IMG/VR virus record: IMGVR_UViG_3300049783_000526
Location: 1 to 20,594 of that record
Reading direction: 5' to 3' (one strand)
Source of the DNA: a virus
DNA: 20,594 nucleotides
The notes beneath the pieces were generated by a model that saw only the letters and a program-made list of their open reading frames with translations, searched no databases and was not told the DNA's origin. The translations under genes were made by a program, and so were the position numbers. Every line of letters begins with the position of its first letter. The stretch's first letter is position 1. Shown here in pieces: positions 4,785 to 12,891 of the stretch.

Positions 4785-5257
4785 AAAAGCTGCAGCACAG
4801 AATACTGGAAGACCTGCCCCTTGTGAAAGAGGAGGCACACTTCGTGCTGGAGTATTGCATCGACATGAATATTCACCGGGTGGCTGCTGCGTGTAACATC
4901 GACCCGGAGAGAGCATTCGAGCTGAGGCAACGAGAAGACATCTCAGCCGTTATACAAGAGATAATGCAAGATAGGTTCACACCGCACGAGATAACCGCTG
5001 AGGTGTTGATGCAGGACTTCTATCGCCTGCACCACGTTGCTATGCAGCAAGGCAAACTACCTACCGCACTACAAGCACTCGACCGGGTCGCAAGATTGGG
5101 CATGGTGGACGCATACGCTGCAGAGAAGGTCGAGCTGAAGAGTGACCGTGACGTCGTTGAACGATTGATACGTGAGCGCAAGCGTAGACTGGCAGAGCTT
5201 AATAATCCAGATAAAGTAATCGACTTTAACCTCGACAATGGACCCTCCTTCCTATGA
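4781..5257 (+). CDS. terS: terminase small subunit, 158 residues
   Basis: The small terminase subunit recognises viral DNA at the packaging site and recruits the large subunit. Here the call rests mainly on position directly upstream of, and four-base overlap with, the large subunit, plus a typical size. An N-terminal helix-turn-helix-like segment is seen at residues 20-55 (EYCIDMNIHRVAAACNIDPE followed by AFELRQRED), as in small subunits that start from a resident DNA-binding fold. A helical oligomerisation region follows (60-108), then a long helix that is very charged (EKVELKSDRDVVERLIRERK). The C-terminal end (residues 140-158) is short and probably flexible, as expected for the part that touches the large subunit. 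The stop overlaps the next ATG, suggesting coupled translation. Confidence 0.82.
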   Translation: MKKLQHRILEDLPLVKEEAHFVLEYCIDMNIHRVAAACNIDPERAFELRQREDISAVIQEIMQDRFTPHEITAEVLMQDFYRLHHVAMQQGKLPTALQALDRVARLGMVDAYAAEKVELKSDRDVVERLIRERKRRLAELNNPDKVIDFNLDNGPSFL

Positions 5258-6849
5258 CTGTATCATTCATGAACCCACCTGCACCTCTTGCTGTACCTGA
5301 CATCAAAGCATCACTGGTGCCTACTGAGTTTCAAGACTTCGATGATATTGATGAGCTACTGGCTGGCGAGGTAGCACAATTCTTTGATGACCCACTTGGA
5401 TGGGTGATGTGGGCATTTGACTGGGGACATGGGGACCTTGAGGGCTTCGATGGACCAGACAAGTGGCAGGTGGATGAGTTAGAGGAGCTTGGCAGGCAGA
5501 TACGAGCCAACAGGTTCAATGGGGTTGACCCAGTTGACCCCATCAGATTCTCAACTGCATCAGGTCACGGGATAGGCAAGAGTGCCAAGTCCAGCTGGGT
5601 TATCCTATTCATCATGTCAACACGTCCATACGCGAAGGGTATCGTGACTGCTAACACAGGTGAGCAGCTTCGCACCAAGACGTGGTCAGAGCTGGGCAAG
5701 TGGCGTGAACGTTGTATCGTTGGCCACTGGTTCGAGTATAACAATGGTAAGGGGTCAATGAGCCTGTACCACAAGTCATTCCCGTCATCATGGCGAGTGG
5801 ATGCGCAGACATGTCGTGAAGAGAACTCTGAAGCATTCGCAGGACTACATGCTGCTAACAGTACACCATTCTACCTGTTTGATGAAGCATCAGCGGTGCC
5901 ATCCAAGATATGGGAAGTAGCTGAAGGTGGACTGACCGACGGGGAGCCTATGTTCTTCTGCTACGGTAACCCTACTCGTAATGATGGAAAGTTCCATGCA
6001 ACTTTTGACCCCGGCAGTCGATGGACCACGTTCCAGATAGACAGTCGCACCGCTAAGATGACGAACAAGCGACTCATTGCACAATGGGAAGAAGACCATG
6101 GGGAGGACTCAGACTTCTTCCGGGTACGTGTGAAGGGTCAGTTCCCTAAAGCGGGTGACATGCAGTTCATGCCGTCCGATATCGTTGAGATGGCGCAGAC
6201 GTACCCGATGCCTGCATACCTTGGTGATGAGCCACTTATCATGTCACTGGATGTGGCACGAGGTGGGGGTGATGATTGTCGTATAGCGTTCAAACGTGGT
6301 AAGGACCTCAAGTCTGAGACCAGCTACCGGATACCCTATGAGCAGTCGCGTGACTCGATGCGTATGTTGAGCAAGGTGGTCATGGTCATCGAACGCCACC
6401 AGCCCAATGCTATCTTTGTGGATGCAACCGGGGTCGGAGGTCCAATCCATGACAGACTACGTGAGCTAGGCTACAACTCCTATGAGGTCCACTTCGGCAA
6501 CAAAGCAGATGACGAGAAGCGATACTACAACAAGACCGCTGAGATGGGTGATAGGCTGCGTCGTGCCATGATGGACGGTGCCCGGATACCTAATGACGAG
6601 CAGCTTAAACGTGAGCTGACATGCCGTGAGTTCTGGCACGATGACAAGGACAAGCTGGTGCTGGAGCGTAAGAAAGATATCAAGCAACGACTAGGCTACT
6701 CACCGGATTGGGCAGATGCAATGTACCTGCTTTATGCCATGGAGAATGTACCAAGGTTGCACTATAAGCGTGGAGATGCTGACGTGGCACCATGGGCCAG
6801 AGAGCGTATGTCTCGTGATAAAGATTACGACCCACTAGCAGATATGTAA
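5254..6849 (+). CDS. terL: terminase large subunit (packaging ATPase and nuclease), 531 residues
   Basis: This motor cuts concatemeric DNA and pumps it into the prohead through the portal. The ATPase half shows a Walker A-like loop GHGIGKS (104-110), Walker B FYLFDE (206-211) and a coupling motif YGNPTR (237-242). The RNase H-like nuclease half has the three expected acidic strands: SLDVARGGG (Asp333), IFVDATGVGG (Asp390) and SPDWADA (Asp485/Asp488). Length is normal for the family. Start: ATG overlapping the terS stop (ATGA); a later Met at residue 6 is possible. All key residues appear present. The family cannot by itself tell cohesive-end packaging from headful or direct-terminal-repeat packaging. 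The 56-base gap after it holds the ribosome site of the next gene. Confidence 0.95.
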   Translation: MTVSFMNPPAPLAVPDIKASLVPTEFQDFDDIDELLAGEVAQFFDDPLGWVMWAFDWGHGDLEGFDGPDKWQVDELEELGRQIRANRFNGVDPVDPIRFSTASGHGIGKSAKSSWVILFIMSTRPYAKGIVTANTGEQLRTKTWSELGKWRERCIVGHWFEYNNGKGSMSLYHKSFPSSWRVDAQTCREENSEAFAGLHAANSTPFYLFDEASAVPSKIWEVAEGGLTDGEPMFFCYGNPTRNDGKFHATFDPGSRWTTFQIDSRTAKMTNKRLIAQWEEDHGEDSDFFRVRVKGQFPKAGDMQFMPSDIVEMAQTYPMPAYLGDEPLIMSLDVARGGGDDCRIAFKRGKDLKSETSYRIPYEQSRDSMRMLSKVVMVIERHQPNAIFVDATGVGGPIHDRLRELGYNSYEVHFGNKADDEKRYYNKTAEMGDRLRRAMMDGARIPNDEQLKRELTCREFWHDDKDKLVLERKKDIKQRLGYSPDWADAMYLLYAMENVPRLHYKRGDADVAPWARERMSRDKDYDPLADM

Positions 6850-6905
6850 ACGATGGTGTAGACTGTCGAAATAAGTACCATATTCATGAACCAGAGGATA
6901 CGCAT

Positions 6906-7097
6906 ATGTGTAGTTCAAGTGGACCAAAGCCAGCACCAAAGACACCCGAAGCCCCGACTATGCCTAACGTAGATGGAGGCCGAGATTCTGCTGCCCGTAA
7001 GAGACGTGCTGCCAACAACAGCGGCACCATCCTGACTGGTAGCATGGGGGTCACTAATCCTGCACCTACAACGAATAAAACGTTACTAGGCGCATAA
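6906..7097 (+). CDS. small Met-Cys virion protein, T7 gp6.7-like, 63 residues
   Basis: Begins MCSSSGPKPAPKTPEAPTMP, a Pro/Lys-rich start with cysteine at position 2, much like T7 gp6.7 (MCFSPKIKTPKM). The centre is basic (RDSAARKRRAANN), and the end is a short TGSMGVTNPAPTTNKTLLGA segment seen in small proteins of other podophages. It lies between terminase and portal, which fits the T7 order in which gene 6.7 precedes portal gene 8. T7 gp6.7 is a minor virion protein lost from the particle at ejection. AGAGGA eight bases upstream supports the start. The match is by N-terminal pattern and position only; T7 gp6.7 is longer (about 88 residues). Confidence 0.65.
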   Translation: MCSSSGPKPAPKTPEAPTMPNVDGGRDSAARKRRAANNSGTILTGSMGVTNPAPTTNKTLLGA

Positions 7098-7098
7098 C

Positions 7099-7860
7099 GT
7101 GTCTACTGCTCAAGTCACACTAAGCACTACGCAATACGTCAGGGTTAACTTGTGGGAGAACCGAATTATTCTGCAAGCGTTCCGTGACTCTGTAAGAATA
7201 GTGATGGCCACGGACAGACCCTCGTTAGCAAATACCGCTTACCATTTAATAGGGGGTAACACTCCTGTCCTGACGATGGATATCATTGACACCAAGCTAT
7301 GGGCGCTGGCAACCTCACCGAACTCGTCTCTTACCGTAAGTGAGGTAGTTCACAGTGTACCCGTCGCATCTCAGTCATACTTCTCTGCATCAGGGGAGAC
7401 TGGCAATGCCTATTCACGCAATATCAGTATCACACTGAGAGCAGGAGAGCAAAACTCAGTCAAACTGCAGAAGAACAGCAGGGTGAGAGTCGCGTTTGTG
7501 GAAGCAAAAGGACTGTACTTGACTGCAGTGAGAGGCGAAGTGAGTGGTATCATAAAGGGATTTAATCAACTCGTAAGCACTAACGGGGTAATTGCTTCGG
7601 ATTTTGTGGGCCTCATAGAAGAGTATGGAGGTCCTGCAGTGGGGGACCGGGTACTCGGTAGATTCGATGAGATAAAAGAGGCATTTTATCCTAATGGGGA
7701 ATTTGTGATAGGATTGCACAATAGTACCGCTGAAACAGTAAATACGTTTTTAACAATAGGAGTTCAACAATTGTCAGATGCAGGAGTGTACATCATCTTA
7801 CAGCCTGACACACAGCTTGAGCCTACTACAGAAATGAGTGATTACAATGGCACGAATTAA
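7099..7860 (+). CDS. beta-rich structural protein, 253 residues
   Basis: GTG start (reads STAQVTLSTTQYVRVNLWEN) just after the previous stop; the ribosome site is weak. Residues 1-80 form a compact beta domain with the pattern VRIVMATDRPS..NTAYHLIGG and IIDTKLWALATSPNSSLTVSE, which I associate with N-terminal modules of podophage structural proteins. Residues 85-160 (HSVPVASQSYFSASGETGNA onward) and 160-253 form a further beta-sandwich-like part. There are no enzymatic motifs. It sits between terminase and portal, so a capsid-attached or tail-attached accessory protein is likely. Base use looks more A/T-rich than in terL and the portal gene, suggesting it was acquired separately. Exact role unknown. 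Confidence 0.75.
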   Translation: MSTAQVTLSTTQYVRVNLWENRIILQAFRDSVRIVMATDRPSLANTAYHLIGGNTPVLTMDIIDTKLWALATSPNSSLTVSEVVHSVPVASQSYFSASGETGNAYSRNISITLRAGEQNSVKLQKNSRVRVAFVEAKGLYLTAVRGEVSGIIKGFNQLVSTNGVIASDFVGLIEEYGGPAVGDRVLGRFDEIKEAFYPNGEFVIGLHNSTAETVNTFLTIGVQQLSDAGVYIILQPDTQLEPTTEMSDYNGTN

Positions 7861-8407
7861 TATACCAACCAGTGGAGCGTGGGCATCGGTAGCTGGGGCT
7901 ATCAATGCTATGTTTACCGAGATATTCGGTCGGACCGGGTGGGGCGACTACGAAGACAGTGTGTACACCTCCGCATCACCGCTGGCACTGGTGGCGGGAG
8001 TGGCGACGTTTCTTCCTAATGACAAGGGCACGACCCTAGAGGGACAGAAGCCCTCCGATGTTGCCACGTTCTATGATGGCATACGTATCCCCGGAAGAGA
8101 GGGGGATGGCATCGCTGTGACTATAAATTTTACATTGGTACCCACTGTCACCGCTACTGATGAAGTATTAGTATGGGTGGATATCACAGCAGGCACTGGC
8201 ACCCCTGTAAGGCTGGCTAACTTATTTAAGAACATAACCTCATTTAAACAACTGGTAGGGGCAGTAAGACCCATTTCTCTCACGTTCAGTGGGTACACTG
8301 CGGCTACATGGGCGGCTAACGGTGGCAGGGTGATGATACAAGCGAATGGGGCTTGCAACGTGTATGGTATATCGTACACAATAACTCGTACACACAAAGC
8401 ACGATAA
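7847..8407 (+). CDS. jelly-roll-like structural protein, 186 residues
   Basis: The ATG at 7847 (MARINIPTSGAWASVAGAIN) is chosen over an in-frame GTG three codons earlier because GAG lies eight bases before it; it overlaps the previous gene by 14 bases. After a short N-terminal helix (AMFTEIFGRTGWGDYEDSVY) the protein is all beta: ATFYDGIRIPGREGDGIAVT, then FTLVPTVTATDEVLVWVDI, and a C-terminal GRVMIQANGACNVYGISYTI strand pair. This alternation resembles jelly-roll domains of phage head fibres, cement proteins and short tail appendages. There are no catalytic residues. It forms a pair with the preceding beta protein and shares its composition, so they may be partners in one appendage. Family not recognised. 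Confidence 0.72.
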   Translation: MARINIPTSGAWASVAGAINAMFTEIFGRTGWGDYEDSVYTSASPLALVAGVATFLPNDKGTTLEGQKPSDVATFYDGIRIPGREGDGIAVTINFTLVPTVTATDEVLVWVDITAGTGTPVRLANLFKNITSFKQLVGAVRPISLTFSGYTAATWAANGGRVMIQANGACNVYGISYTITRTHKAR

Positions 8408-8422
8408 AAGGCGTATAAGATT

Positions 8423-10105
8423 ATGGGTGAAGTCACCAAGTTCAACAAAAGATTAGAAGCACTGAAGAGTGAGAGAAGTTCGTTCATCCCGACGTGGCGT
8501 GAACTCAGTGACTATCACCTTGCTCACCGTGGACGATTCCTCACAAGTGACAGAAACAAAGGTCACAAGCGCAACACGAGACAGTACAACAACACGTCCA
8601 AGATGGCTGCACGCACGTTAGCGTCAGGCATGATGGCGGGTATCACGTCCCCCGCTAGACCGTGGTTCAAGCTGGGCGCACCTGACCCGAAGCTGAATGA
8701 CATGGCTGCAGTCAAGGAGTGGTTGTTCCAAGTCCAGACAATAATGTACCGTGTGTTCAGTCAATCAAATGCGTACATATCCTTACACACACTTTACACT
8801 GAGCTGGGCGTATTCGGTACAGGTGCCATGGGAGTATATGAAGACTTTGACAATGTCATCCGGTGCAAGACGTATTCTGTGGGCAGCTACTGCTTAGGCA
8901 TGAATGGCCGTGATGAAGTTGATACCTTCTACCGTGACTATGATAAGACAATCGGTGAATGCGTTAAGATGTTCGGGTATGACAAGTGCTCTAGTTACAT
9001 CCAAGAGCAATGGACACGAGGCAACACTGAAGCGTGGATAACGCTGGTACATGCCATAGAGCCGAATGATAACCGTGACCAGATGTCACCGATGGCTAAA
9101 GATAAGAAGTTTCGCTCAGTGTATTATGAGCGTGGCAGTGGTACCCAGAAGGGCAGCAACAGTGGCCAGATACTAAAACGTTCCGGGTTCGATGAGTTTG
9201 CTGTACTGACCCCTCGCTGGGATGTAACCGGAGAGGACATCTACGCCACCGATTGCCCGGGCATGACTTGCCTTGGCGATACTAAAGCATTACAACTGGG
9301 GGAGAAGCGAGCGTATCAAGCTGTCGATAAGATGGCTAACCCACCACTTCAAGGTGACGCAACGCTGAAGACTAAGGTCGCCAATGGTAACAGCCTCAAG
9401 CCTGACGAGATAATCTGGCATGATGGTGACATGAAAGGACTGACCAGCATCTACGGGACCTATCGTCCTGACCTCAACGCTATTGAGCTGAAGAACGGAC
9501 AGGCTGAAATGCGTATCAAGAAGTCATTCTACGAAGACCTATTCCTTATGCTGGCAAGCAGTGACCGTAGACAGATAACTGCACGAGAAGTGGCTGAGAA
9601 GCAGGAAGAGAAGCTGTTGATGCTTGGTCCTGTCCTTGAGCGACTACACAACGAGTTACTAGACCCTCTCATCAATCGTACGTTCAACATACTACAGAAG
9701 GCAGGCATATTGCCTCCACCTCCACCAGAGTTGAATGGGGTTGAGCTGGGCGTCGAGTACATCAGCATATTGGCACAAGCGCAGCGCATGGTTGCAGTGG
9801 GTGGTATCGAGAGATTGACTGACTACACTATGAACATGGCGCAGATGTGGCCTGAAGCACGTCATAAAGTTAACGCGAGTCAGATGGTCGATGACTATGC
9901 AGAAGCGATGGGCGTTAACCCTAACATGGTGCGGAGTGATGATGATGTCGAGAAAGCAATGCAACAAGAGCAACAAGCGGCACAAGCAGCTCAGGCACAG
10001 GAGAGTGCAGCTCAGATGGCTCAGACTGCTAAGACAGCATCAGAAGCCAACACCAGTGGCGAGAACGGATTGAATAGACTACTACAACAGGCGGGGCTAC
10101 AATAA
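8423..10105 (+). CDS. portal protein (head-tail connector), 560 residues
   Basis: The portal is the dodecameric ring at one capsid vertex through which DNA enters and leaves and to which the tail attaches. The sequence fits the podophage head-to-tail connecting protein family (T7 gp8 type, Pfam PF12236), which is about 540 residues long. The N-terminus reads KRLEALKSERSSFIPTWREL then SDYHLAHRGRF, followed by NNTSKMAARTLASGMMAGIT and SPARPWFKLG, the family's hallmark. The central part (residues 150-400) is mixed alpha/beta, with a stem helix region near KSFYEDLFLMLASSDRRQIT. The C-terminal 60 residues are rich in Gln, Ala and Ser and probably disordered or barrel-forming. AAGGCG precedes the start. 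The stop overlaps the next ATG (TAATG). Confidence 0.93.
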   Translation: MGEVTKFNKRLEALKSERSSFIPTWRELSDYHLAHRGRFLTSDRNKGHKRNTRQYNNTSKMAARTLASGMMAGITSPARPWFKLGAPDPKLNDMAAVKEWLFQVQTIMYRVFSQSNAYISLHTLYTELGVFGTGAMGVYEDFDNVIRCKTYSVGSYCLGMNGRDEVDTFYRDYDKTIGECVKMFGYDKCSSYIQEQWTRGNTEAWITLVHAIEPNDNRDQMSPMAKDKKFRSVYYERGSGTQKGSNSGQILKRSGFDEFAVLTPRWDVTGEDIYATDCPGMTCLGDTKALQLGEKRAYQAVDKMANPPLQGDATLKTKVANGNSLKPDEIIWHDGDMKGLTSIYGTYRPDLNAIELKNGQAEMRIKKSFYEDLFLMLASSDRRQITAREVAEKQEEKLLMLGPVLERLHNELLDPLINRTFNILQKAGILPPPPPELNGVELGVEYISILAQAQRMVAVGGIERLTDYTMNMAQMWPEARHKVNASQMVDDYAEAMGVNPNMVRSDDDVEKAMQQEQQAAQAAQAQESAAQMAQTAKTASEANTSGENGLNRLLQQAGLQ

Positions 10106-10323
10106 TGAGAATAACTACTTCAGCAAACGTAGCACCATCAGACACCGTGAGGACTGACTTCGGTTGGTTCATGGTTACGGATGTCGCAGGCTCTGTCGTA
10201 TATGAGAATGTAGGAGGTAACGTCGTGACACTGGCTAACGTACCCGTTGGTGTATGGATGCCTGTGGGCAGCGCGATACGAATAAGAACTGCATCGACAG
10301 CTGTCGGTTTCATTGTAGCTTAA
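10105..10323 (+). CDS. small beta-rich structural protein, 72 residues
   Basis: Reads MRITTSANVAPSDTVRTDFG, with the second part YENVGGNVVTLANVPVGVWM and VGSAIRIRTASTAVGFIVA. The ATG shares its A with the portal stop. Small beta barrels of this type, with a conserved pattern VTLANVPxGxWxPVG, follow the portal gene in several podophages and prophages. Their role is unassigned as far as I know; a capsid-bound or portal-bound accessory is most likely. There are no Cys residues, no membrane segment and no charged tail. Recognition is from memory of similar small proteins and no family name is claimed. Confidence 0.7.
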   Translation: MRITTSANVAPSDTVRTDFGWFMVTDVAGSVVYENVGGNVVTLANVPVGVWMPVGSAIRIRTASTAVGFIVA

Positions 10324-10342
10324 CAAATAGGAAAGAATTACC

Positions 10343-10741
10343 ATGGCAAATATTATATATGACAAAGCTGCCGAAGGCTTGTGGAACGCAGACATCGACT
10401 GGGCCACTGCTAACATCAAAGCGGTGCTAGTAGATACTGCGGTGTACACCTTGAATGCAGCCACTGATGAGTTCTTATCAGATGTGACAGGTATCATAAC
10501 AACCTCACCAAACCTTGCGAGCAAGACTATCGTAGGTAGGGTCATCGATTCTGCGGATGTTACATTCGCGGCAGTGACAGGGGCCACAGGGGAAGCACTG
10601 GTGATATTCGTAGACACCGGAACTGCGGCAACTAGCAGATTGATTATCTATGCAGACACCGCGTCAGCAGGACTCCCGGTCACCCCTAACGGTGGTGACA
10701 TTATTGTACGTTGGAACGCGTCAGGTATCGCAACACTTTAA
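10343..10741 (+). CDS. minor structural protein, probably head-associated, 132 residues
   Basis: Begins MANIIYDKAAEGLWNADIDW after AGGA in the short gap. The features match a widespread small structural protein of podophages and siphophages: IKAVLVDTAVYTLNAATDEF near the N-terminus, a SxTIVGRVIDSADVTF core, GEALVIFVDTG, and a near-terminal LPVTPNGGDIIVRWNASG motif. The fold should be beta-rich. Its position among capsid accessory genes suggests a decoration or head-completion role. The role is not experimentally assigned in any relative I can name, so function is inference. AAGGAG for the next gene sits directly at its stop. Confidence 0.75.
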   Translation: MANIIYDKAAEGLWNADIDWATANIKAVLVDTAVYTLNAATDEFLSDVTGIITTSPNLASKTIVGRVIDSADVTFAAVTGATGEALVIFVDTGTAATSRLIIYADTASAGLPVTPNGGDIIVRWNASGIATL

Positions 10742-10751
10742 GGAGAGCGAC

Positions 10752-10919
10752 ATGATTTACATTTTGAGGGGATTGTACTACGAGTATAAAGTCCGTGCGT
10801 ACGAGAAGAAGATAATGCTGATTCAAACCGCACGAAACAGTCTGAAAGCTAAACAGGCCAGAGCGACCCTTGCGCGTGAGAAGTACGCAGATAAAGTACA
10901 GGCGCATAGGCGCAAGTAA
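10752..10919 (+). CDS. small basic protein, 55 residues
   Basis: ATG (MIYILRGLYYEYKVRAYEKK) preceded by an excellent AAGGAG seven bases upstream; longer readings in this frame start inside the previous gene without a site. The product is one long, strongly basic amphipathic helix ending KYADKVQAHRRK. Its stop overlaps the next ATG (TAATG). It could bind DNA or act as a small assembly factor; there is no recognisable family. The clear ribosome site and overlap on its 3' side argue that it is real. Confidence 0.68.
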   Translation: MIYILRGLYYEYKVRAYEKKIMLIQTARNSLKAKQARATLAREKYADKVQAHRRK

Positions 10920-11980
10920 TGGCGTATTATGTAACTACGGATGGCGTAGACCGAACTATTGATGCACCCGGGTTTCTATTTCCATCAACAGGTATTATAA
11001 GAATTGCAGTTGACCGCGAGTTATTTACTGGTGGGGGTGGTATTCAAATAACCACACCATCAAGCGGTTCAATTATATTTTATTCGCCTGCAAGTAATTA
11101 TTTTCAAATTTCTTTTACTGGTACTGGCCAGTTTATGTTTGGACCTGCTGGCTACACGTTTGTTCGTGGCGAGCAAGCAATAGAGCTTGATTTTGATTTG
11201 GGGGTAATTCGGTGTTATGGGGGCGCAAGTAGCGCCTTGCTTGGTACGTTTACTGCAACAAGTGTTTTATCATCGTTAGGTGGGACTACATCGACATCGT
11301 TAACTTGGGGCAAAAGAATTAACGACTATTCTCAATCTGACGTTTACGCGTTTCAGATACTAGAAAATGCTGTTCTAGTAAGAGATTACGACCCAAGCTT
11401 GAGTAATGGCACAGGTTTAGTTGTACCAGATGGACAAGGCGGTACGTCTGCAAGCCTTGTGAACTACAACCCGCCTAACGACGATTCCCAATGGGTGTTT
11501 TATGGTTCGGGTGGTCTAACCATTGACATGCTAATAGCATCAACGACCCCAATAGTTTACTCACCCAGTATCGTGACAGAACAGTTCATCGATGCGCTAG
11601 TTACCAGTGGTACCCCAGTCGTTTACACGTACGAAGTGGTGCAGGACCAGTTCATCGACGTTGACCGAACATCTGCAACGGTAGAAGTGTACCCGTTCTT
11701 GATTCCAGAAGGCCTTGTGATTGACCTTAACCAGACGATTGCAAACCCTGTCATATTCAGCCCGGAGGTCATAGCAGGTGCCATCGAGCTACTGCCTGAC
11801 ATAGCTGCAGCGACACCCGATGTTTATGAGTACTCATTGGAGTATACGCAGTTCCTTGACCTCAACCTCACGTCGTCTACTGCTGAGGTATACGAGTGTC
11901 TGGTGTTCATACGAGACCCGGTCACTGGACAAAGGCTGGCAGGTTTTGGTATATTGCAGTTCATGTACTGGGAGGATTAA
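10919..11980 (+). CDS. LamG-like structural protein with 22-residue repeats, 353 residues
   Basis: Begins MAYYVTTDGVDRTIDAPGFL. Residues about 20-195 resemble a concanavalin/LamG-type jelly roll: strands around GIIRIAVDR, FQISFTGTGQFMF and QAIELDFDLGVIRCYGG, then AFQILENAVLVRDYDPS and a NGTGLVVPDGQGGTSASLVN segment typical of such phage lectin-like modules. Residues 200-329 hold six copies of a 22-residue repeat with consensus FID-x4-S-x-TP-x-VY-x-x-x-V. The last 24 residues (FIRDPVTGQRLAGFGILQFM) are unrelated. The N-terminal DNA is noticeably more A/T-rich than the repeat part, which suggests a mosaic gene. It lies between portal and scaffold genes, so a capsid or connector appendage that binds a surface glycan is plausible; a tail fibre is the alternative. 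Confidence 0.75.
   Translation: MAYYVTTDGVDRTIDAPGFLFPSTGIIRIAVDRELFTGGGGIQITTPSSGSIIFYSPASNYFQISFTGTGQFMFGPAGYTFVRGEQAIELDFDLGVIRCYGGASSALLGTFTATSVLSSLGGTTSTSLTWGKRINDYSQSDVYAFQILENAVLVRDYDPSLSNGTGLVVPDGQGGTSASLVNYNPPNDDSQWVFYGSGGLTIDMLIASTTPIVYSPSIVTEQFIDALVTSGTPVVYTYEVVQDQFIDVDRTSATVEVYPFLIPEGLVIDLNQTIANPVIFSPEVIAGAIELLPDIAAATPDVYEYSLEYTQFLDLNLTSSTAEVYECLVFIRDPVTGQRLAGFGILQFMYWED
11516..11905 (+). repeat. six-unit 22-residue protein repeat (coding)
   Basis: Units begin at residues 200, 223, 245, 267, 289 and 312 of the LamG-like protein; the fifth is 23 residues and the sixth is truncated. Conserved positions are ID near the start, S/A-x-T-P-x-V-Y/F in the middle, and Q or G near the end. 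The DNA copies have diverged, so the array is old rather than freshly slipped. Confidence 0.8.
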
Positions 11981-12228
11981 TGGCTACAGAACAGAGAAAC
12001 GTTGAAATAGTGGAGATAACTGCTATGATGTCAACGGAAGGTGGTCGCAGGTTCGTAGCTCGCATACTAGAGTCCACTGGTGTATTCACCAACACGTTCG
12101 ACTTAGACACTCATAAGCACGCATACAATGCAGGCAAGAGACAGGTTGGACTGGGACTCGTATCAGAACTAGAACAAGCGTGCCCTGATAAATATTTACA
12201 ACTATTGGAAGAAAGATATGACGACTGA
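11980..12228 (+). CDS. Bbp19-like phage protein, 82 residues
   Basis: ATG overlaps the previous stop (TAATG) and has GGGAGG four bases upstream. The sequence matches the Bbp19 family named after the Bordetella phage BPP-1 gene: STEGGRRFVARILESTGVFT (residues 18-37), then a short FDLDTHKHAYNAGKRQVGLG motif and a helix leading to ACPDKYLQLLEERYDD. The family is helical, about 80-120 residues, found just upstream of scaffold and capsid genes, as here. Its role is unproven; location suggests head assembly. An in-frame extension upstream from 11896 lies inside the previous gene and is not used. Confidence 0.8.
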   Translation: MATEQRNVEIVEITAMMSTEGGRRFVARILESTGVFTNTFDLDTHKHAYNAGKRQVGLGLVSELEQACPDKYLQLLEERYDD

Positions 12229-12877
12229 AGCTGCTGCAATAGTAACTGCACAAACCGAACAACAGGCACAAGCTGCCGAGCAACAGTCTGCCGATGATAC
12301 GGCACTGACTGCTGCAGTAGAAACCACTGAAGGCGAAACTGCCGACGGTGAAACTCCACCAGCTGATAAAGCTGATGGTGATAACGCTGATGGTAATGAC
12401 ACCAAAGATAGTTCACTCGAAGCTTATGCCGACTTTACGTTGCCCGAGGGAATGACACTTAATGACGGCTTACTTGAGCAAGCAGCACCACTCTTTAAAG
12501 AGCTGGGACTGAACCAAGAGCAAGCGCAGAAATTAGTGGACTTCCAAGCGGCACAAGTTGAGGCAGGCCAACAGGGACAAATGGATGCATTTAATCAGCT
12601 GAAGAACGACTGGGTAGACCAAGCTAAGAAAGACCCTGAAATCGGTGGCGACAAGTTTGATGAAACTATTGGCATCGCTAAGGAGGCTATGACTAAGTTT
12701 GGAAGCGAAGGTCTAACTAAGCTGCTGAATGATTTTGGAATGGGTAACCATCCTGAAATGATTCGCTTTATGGCTAACGTGGGCAAGTTAACGAAGGAAG
12801 ATTCACCGGGTGAAACTGGTAATCCCGTCGGTAAACCAAGAGACCACGTTGGTGTTTTGTATCCAGAAAAATCCTAA
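12218..12877 (+). CDS. capsid scaffolding protein, 219 residues
   Basis: Scaffold proteins guide capsid subunits into a prohead and leave before DNA enters. This one precedes the major capsid gene and has the usual composition: a disordered N-terminal 60 residues rich in Ala, Gln, Thr, Asp and Glu (QTEQQAQAAEQQSADDTALT), a helical middle (LEQAAPLFKELGLNQEQAQK, then LVDFQAAQVEAGQQGQMDAF), and a compact C-terminus with KFGSEGLTKLLNDFGMGNHP and the motif PEMIRFMANVGKLTKED. The last part is a conserved feature of scaffolds of the BPP-1/epsilon15 type. The start overlaps the preceding gene by 11 bases, with GGAAGAAAG as ribosome site. No protease motif (Ser-His-Asp) is evident. Confidence 0.85.
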   Translation: MTTEAAAIVTAQTEQQAQAAEQQSADDTALTAAVETTEGETADGETPPADKADGDNADGNDTKDSSLEAYADFTLPEGMTLNDGLLEQAAPLFKELGLNQEQAQKLVDFQAAQVEAGQQGQMDAFNQLKNDWVDQAKKDPEIGGDKFDETIGIAKEAMTKFGSEGLTKLLNDFGMGNHPEMIRFMANVGKLTKEDSPGETGNPVGKPRDHVGVLYPEKS

Positions 12878-12891
12878 AGAGGAACTAAACT

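Noticed and set aside
9529-9985. Leftward open frames inside the portal gene
   Set aside because: They are antisense shadows of a conserved gene, with no ribosome sites and low-complexity products.
12111-12416. Leftward frames rich in Gln/Leu or Ser/Ala opposite the scaffold gene
   Set aside because: They are produced by the Ala/Gln/Thr-rich coding of the scaffold N-terminus on the other strand.
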